35,194 nucleotides of DNA from Bacteroidota bacterium (GTDB lineage: Bacteria; Bacteroidota; Bacteroidia; B-17B0; Aurantibacillaceae): assembly GCA_013287545.1 (NCBI GenBank), contig JABDDQ010000017.1, positions 1-35,194 on the forward strand. The letters run 5' to 3'. The translations under genes were made by a program, and so were the position numbers. Below the pieces are notes generated by a model. The model was not told the origin of the DNA. It did no database searches and saw only the letters and a list, made by a program, of their open reading frames with translations. Of the stretch, positions 30,950 to 35,194 are shown piece after piece (position 1 is the first letter of the stretch; the number at the start of each line of letters is the position of its first letter).

Positions 30950-33900
30950 TTATTCTTCATCCTTCTGTCCGGTTAGTTGTTTTAATTTTTTAATGAATAA
31001 GTCTTTTTTAGTTGGGCTACAAACATTAAACTGATACGATGGCCCTTTATCTACTTTTTGCTTTTTTTCTTTCACGTCTTTAACCTCTGTGTTAAAGGCT
31101 TGGTTGCTCGATACCACACTCATTACACCTTTAAAGTAATTAAAATAGTACCAGTTACTTTCGTCTAACTGAAAATACATATCTAACATGTCTCCGGCTT
31201 TTTGTTTTTTAATTTGAATATAACCTGCTACCTGCCTGTAAATCTCGGTCTTAAATAAATTGGCAACTCCAATGGTTCCATTAGATATAAATGACTTTGT
31301 TTTTTTGTTGTAGGTCATTTGTACATTCCCTAAGAAAATAGATTTTTCTAACTCATCCGGAAATTTTTTATAATTGCCATATAGATTTAATTCTGATAGC
31401 GCTTTATCTCCGCGTTCTTTACCCAGTATTTCGGCAATTCCTTTTTCAAATGTTTTTCTTCCAAAATCCACCGGAGTAAGCATGGTGCTATATGTTTCAA
31501 AATCAGCCGCCATTTTTTTCATAGCACTCTTATCAAAGAAAAATTCAACATTCATTAACAAGTCAAATTGAGCGCTATCGTTAATTGTATTATGGGTGGC
31601 GTTGCCTGCTGCGGTAACTTTTACTTGTCCAAAATCTGCACCAATATCAAGCTTTCCTTCGCCATATACTAAGCAATTAGTTGTACCCAGACTTAAATAA
31701 TTGCCGGGCAAGGCGTTTTCAATAAGTTTTTCTTTCGATGAAATTTGATACTCTTTTTTCTCTCTGTCAAAACCTAAAAACCCATCGGCAACTAAAACAT
31801 CCTTATCGTTTTTGTTTACCGTTCGCGGAGATACAAATGCCGAGTAAACCATATTTGTATCGGGCGAATAAATAATGCCACAGGCTATCGGGTTTCCACT
31901 CATATCTTTAGCATCTTTCGGCATCGGAATTAAAATTTCTTTCGGATTTATTTCTCCTTCAAACTTCAAGTACGATTTTCCTAAACGACAGGTGTGTAAT
32001 ATACGTGTACCACCATCGTAATATAAAAACTGGTTGGTAGCTTTTAAATACACTTTACCGGCGTAACTAAAAAAGTCGTTAAACTTAAAGTTATCTTTTT
32101 CCGGAATTTCACCTTCTGAAATTGTTTGCCCTGATGTGTCGGGTTGTATTTTGGCAAAATGTATGTTGTATTTTTTTTCGTTTTCATCTAAATAGGTGTA
32201 ATCTCCTTGTGCCAAATAGTGTTTACGTCCATTAATAAAAGCAGTTACGTTACGTATAGTGTGATATTTTGTTACCGAGTTGGCAATAATAACCGCGTTT
32301 TTAAGTGTATCTATCACCGCGTTTTTACGAATAACTACTTTACCGCTATCCGGGTAAAGACTCATATCTGCCACATTAATAAACGGCACGTTTATACAAT
32401 TAATAATGTATTTGCGTAAATTATATTTTGCGGCCGGTGCATAAAAACGAAGCGAATCTTGCTGTGGATGAACGGAGATAAACTCGGGGGCATCTAATTG
32501 TAAATCGGTATTTTGGTTCGAATCGATTTTCTTTTGATCATCGCCCAACTGAATGGTTTCGCTATCCATAAACCACTTAAACCTATCCATATAACTTATA
32601 TAGTTGTTTTTTGGGAAACGAACTATAGATCCTTTTCCGTTAGTAACAAACAAACCGGTGCGTTTTTCAAAATCAATGGTAGCGTTTACGTTATCGGTTG
32701 TAAACGTAAACCCTTCCTCATCAAATGCTTTTAAATGAAAGTCGGCCGTATCCGAAAAAAACTTTTTCTCCTTAAATAAAATTTTCTGAGAAATTAAATC
32801 GGCTCGCTGAAAATCAACTTTCCCTCTTCCGTATAATTCTTTTGGCGATAAATCATATCTGCCTCTAAACTCCGCCTGTTTATTATACGAAGTAAAAGGT
32901 GTTTCGGTATCAAAAGCTTGCATCAAATCTTTATAGGGTACCCAATGTATATAAATTTTATCGCCATGTACTTGCGGAAACTCATCAGGATTCCCTTGCT
33001 CTTTTATATCAAATGTTTGCGCTATCCCATTTAAAGAATCGGGGAAGAAAATAAAATCACTGCCTTTACTCAAGGAAGAACTAAAGGTGATATCACCGCC
33101 GCCACGTAAACCTTTATTGCTTAAACGAATTTCATTTTCAAACTTTCCTTTACCACCATATACCTGATAGCCGCCCGGAGGTGTTTTACGAATAAAGCCC
33201 AACGAATAATCTTTCTGTAGCGAAAGTGTATCTCTAAAAACAGGGAAGATACCTGATGATGTAAACTCACCCTGAAATTTTAACGACGCGTTATTAAAGT
33301 TATCTAAACTATCAATAGTATAGGGGTCTAACTTAAAGTAAAACTTATCTCTATTGTAAACCCCACGCTGTATCGATCGCCTACTGTAAAACGCATACGA
33401 ATCCTTGAAGCTTTTAAATATTGGGTACTGCGGCGCATTTATCCTACCCGAGTGGTTTTTAGGATTATCAACATCTAACTCTCCCGCAATGTTTTCAATA
33501 ACGGTTTGTACGCGTTTAAATGGCACGCTTCCATCAGGCTCGGGTTCTAATGCTGTTACATATATCCGTAAAGAATCTACCTGTTTTAAGTTTACTTTAT
33601 TTAAATCATAATCGTATGAAAATTCTTTTCCATGAAACTCAAATTTACCCGAAGCCACAATGCCACTAAAGGTAAAGCTGCGTCCTTTTTTAACGATGAT
33701 TTCTCCTCCCTTTGGAAACACAAAAACTTTTTGTGTATCGCTCAACAAAACTTGCTTTACACCATGTACGCGCATATCAAAATTATTGTTGAGCAAATTA
33801 ATAGATGCGTTTGTTTGCCCCGGCAAAGTTGAATGAAAGGTTAACACGTCATAATCAACTAATTTTTTATTAGCTTTTATGTACATAAACAATTTGTCTT

Positions 33901-35194
33901 TTAAAACAACTTCATCGTTTTGCGGGTTATAATCAATTAAACCAAAACTGGCTATCTTAATTAAAATGGGTCTCAAATCAACTGCCAGCCATTTCATGTA
34001 TTTAGCTAAATCAACCGCAGTAAACGTTGTTTGTTTACCATTTTGCTCATAGTACTGGTTTATTTTTATAACCGGGTTTACTTCCGAAACTTCTCCTTTT
34101 AAAGCATCAAACCTTTCTGCGGTAAAAAAGTTTTGAGATTCAAAATAAGCTTGTCCTTGCAGGTTAGCCGCCAAAAAACCTAAATCTATTTTAGGAGAAT
34201 CTATTTTCCAAACCAACTCCTCAAAATACATGTCTACTTTGTGATAGGAATTATTAAACGGTGTTTTTTGAATGCCTTGTTCGTTACGCACTAACGATAC
34301 TTTTCGTTGGTCGGCCAAATATTTAAAATCGCAGGCAGGGTGCGTAATAGAATCTTTATCTAAGTAAAATTTTATCTCTGCGTTATCTGAAGTAATTTTA
34401 TCGGCAGACATGATAAAGTTACGTGCCGATACTTGTAAAAAACGTTGGTTGTTTCTTTTAATAATAACCTTTGCCGGGTTGGTTACATCACCACTACCCA
34501 CAAACTGAGCGCCACGCATAGAAAAACCACCATCGTAAAAAACATCTTTAATTACGCTTTTTATTTCTAATCGCTTGGTGTACGTATCGAAACGAGGATA
34601 GGTGGGTTTACCATTCTCGCTAATAATTTTATCACTTAGTTTACCTAACTGCGGTTTATCAAAATATTGTGAATTATGAAACACCGCAGAATCACTGGTA
34701 TATCCACCCGATTTACAATCTATATTATATTTTTTTACATCGGCATACACATCAGCACCAAGTCCGGTACGTTTCCAGCTAACCGTACCGCCTTTACCAT
34801 AAAAACGCCCCGATGTTGGATAATAGGTTCCGCTTGTATTTTCTATGTTTATAGAATCGTTACGTGAATTACTGCCAGATAGCGTAACATTAGCAAAAAC
34901 CAGTTTAGGAATACTGTCGTAATCAAACTTATAATTACTGCCATTTGTATACCACTGGCAACTGGTTGTTTTATAAAACATGCCGCTTTCAAAAATATTA
35001 TCACTCATTTCTAAAAAGTCGTTAAAGGGCTTCGGACTTTTATTTTTGGTAATAATTTTATCTAACAAGGCTTGCCAATCTATAAAGGCCGATGTGGCTT
35101 GTTTTGAGTTAATAAAATTGGCAACAGCAATTAAATAGTTTTGAAAATACGGATACGGCTTTAATTTTTTATCCAGCATTTTATTGCTGGTAGC
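30950..35194 (-). CDS. Very large protein of unknown function, N-terminus beyond the window
   Basis: The frame stays open to the window edge (ATSNK precedes the first Met), so the 1409 residues after that Met are probably not the whole protein. It is rich in Lys, Asp, Asn, Tyr and Phe and in alternating beta-strand patterns, with many phrases like GKFEFHGKEFSYDYDLNKV and KYIINCINVPFINVADMSLY. No membrane helix is visible in this part and no known catalytic motif is seen. Long strand-rich chains of this type suggest an exported beta-solenoid or multi-jelly-roll protein; this is inference. The exosortase start lies 2 bases after its stop, and the genes are probably one operon. Its last residues (FIKKLKQLTGQKDEE) do not look like a sorting signal. 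Confidence 0.7.
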   Translation of the reverse strand, partial: ATSNKMLDKKLKPYPYFQNYLIAVANFINSKQATSAFIDWQALLDKIITKNKSPKPFNDFLEMSDNIFESGMFYKTTSCQWYTNGSNYKFDYDSIPKLVFANVTLSGSNSRNDSINIENTSGTYYPTSGRFYGKGGTVSWKRTGLGADVYADVKKYNIDCKSGGYTSDSAVFHNSQYFDKPQLGKLSDKIISENGKPTYPRFDTYTKRLEIKSVIKDVFYDGGFSMRGAQFVGSGDVTNPAKVIIKRNNQRFLQVSARNFIMSADKITSDNAEIKFYLDKDSITHPACDFKYLADQRKVSLVRNEQGIQKTPFNNSYHKVDMYFEELVWKIDSPKIDLGFLAANLQGQAYFESQNFFTAERFDALKGEVSEVNPVIKINQYYEQNGKQTTFTAVDLAKYMKWLAVDLRPILIKIASFGLIDYNPQNDEVVLKDKLFMYIKANKKLVDYDVLTFHSTLPGQTNASINLLNNNFDMRVHGVKQVLLSDTQKVFVFPKGGEIIVKKGRSFTFSGIVASGKFEFHGKEFSYDYDLNKVNLKQVDSLRIYVTALEPEPDGSVPFKRVQTVIENIAGELDVDNPKNHSGRINAPQYPIFKSFKDSYAFYSRRSIQRGVYNRDKFYFKLDPYTIDSLDNFNNASLKFQGEFTSSGIFPVFRDTLSLQKDYSLGFIRKTPPGGYQVYGGKGKFENEIRLSNKGLRGGGDITFSSSLSKGSDFIFFPDSLNGIAQTFDIKEQGNPDEFPQVHGDKIYIHWVPYKDLMQAFDTETPFTSYNKQAEFRGRYDLSPKELYGRGKVDFQRADLISQKILFKEKKFFSDTADFHLKAFDEEGFTFTTDNVNATIDFEKRTGLFVTNGKGSIVRFPKNNYISYMDRFKWFMDSETIQLGDDQKKIDSNQNTDLQLDAPEFISVHPQQDSLRFYAPAAKYNLRKYIINCINVPFINVADMSLYPDSGKVVIRKNAVIDTLKNAVIIANSVTKYHTIRNVTAFINGRKHYLAQGDYTYLDENEKKYNIHFAKIQPDTSGQTISEGEIPEKDNFKFNDFFSYAGKVYLKATNQFLYYDGGTRILHTCRLGKSYLKFEGEINPKEILIPMPKDAKDMSGNPIACGIIYSPDTNMVYSAFVSPRTVNKNDKDVLVADGFLGFDREKKEYQISSKEKLIENALPGNYLSLGTTNCLVYGEGKLDIGADFGQVKVTAAGNATHNTINDSAQFDLLMNVEFFFDKSAMKKMAADFETYSTMLTPVDFGRKTFEKGIAEILGKERGDKALSELNLYGNYKKFPDELEKSIFLGNVQMTYNKKTKSFISNGTIGVANLFKTEIYRQVAGYIQIKKQKAGDMLDMYFQLDESNWYYFNYFKGVMSVVSSNQAFNTEVKDVKEKKQKVDKGPSYQFNVCSPTKKDLFIKKLKQLTGQKDEE

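Noticed and set aside
1-35194. tRNA, rRNA, CRISPR arrays, riboswitches
   Set aside because: Looked for in the intergenic gaps; none with a recognisable fold or repeat pattern was seen.

Overview
The window is bacterial chromosome from a member of the Bacteroidota, most likely a flavobacterial-type lineage. Support comes from a gliding-motility GldA ATPase, a type IX secretion (Por) sorting domain of the gliding-associated C-terminal type, an exosortase resembling the flavobacterial XrtF system with its associated membrane protein, duplicated ExbD genes with a Bacteroidota-style TonB, A-rich leaders with few Shine-Dalgarno sites, and several promoter boxes of the Bacteroidota form TTG...TAnnTTTG. 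The DNA is AT-rich, and nearly all of it is coding. No rRNA, tRNA or CRISPR array was seen.

Layout. 1-1451: the C-terminal part of GTPase Der and a small ABC ATPase, closed by a bidirectional hairpin. 1473-6761 (minus strand): topA, an aldehyde dehydrogenase, idi and a yqgE/algH gene. 6796-7446: pdxH, divergent from yqgE. 7451-10359: an apparent inserted element with long terminal inverted repeats and a 4-bp TTAT duplication. It carries a secreted NHL-repeat protein, two unknown small proteins and a frameshifted XRE repressor. 10364-11985 (minus): a SAM methyltransferase and hemJ. 12396-14288: a small lipoprotein and a dihydrolipoamide-dehydrogenase-like flavoprotein without its redox disulfide. 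14332-18496 (minus): a complete Ton energising operon, exbB-exbD-exbD-tonB, followed by a 69-residue membrane protein and a PstS-like lipoprotein. 18748-22878: cca, and divergently kdsB, gldA and a family 9 glycosyltransferase. 22875-23237: a zinc-ribbon protein.

23295-27495 (minus) is a tight four-gene operon of porin, Rieske protein, imelysin lipoprotein and di-heme cytochrome lipoprotein. A perfect 21-bp palindrome, strongly resembling the iron-control (Irr/Fur-family) operator, sits in its promoter region, so this looks like an iron acquisition and redox module of the envelope. 27593-35194 (minus) is another run of close-packed genes: the end of a very large unknown protein (over 1400 residues), an exosortase whose N-terminal part is split by two compensating single-base frameshifts, its associated membrane protein, glyA and a polytopic membrane protein.

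The most unusual items are the transposon-like segment at 7451-10359 with no recognisable transposase, the iron-type operon with its palindrome, the disulfide-less Lpd homologue with a C-terminal cysteine cluster, and the frameshifted exosortase next to a giant unknown protein. No searches or computations were run: all family names come from reading motifs in the translated sequence.
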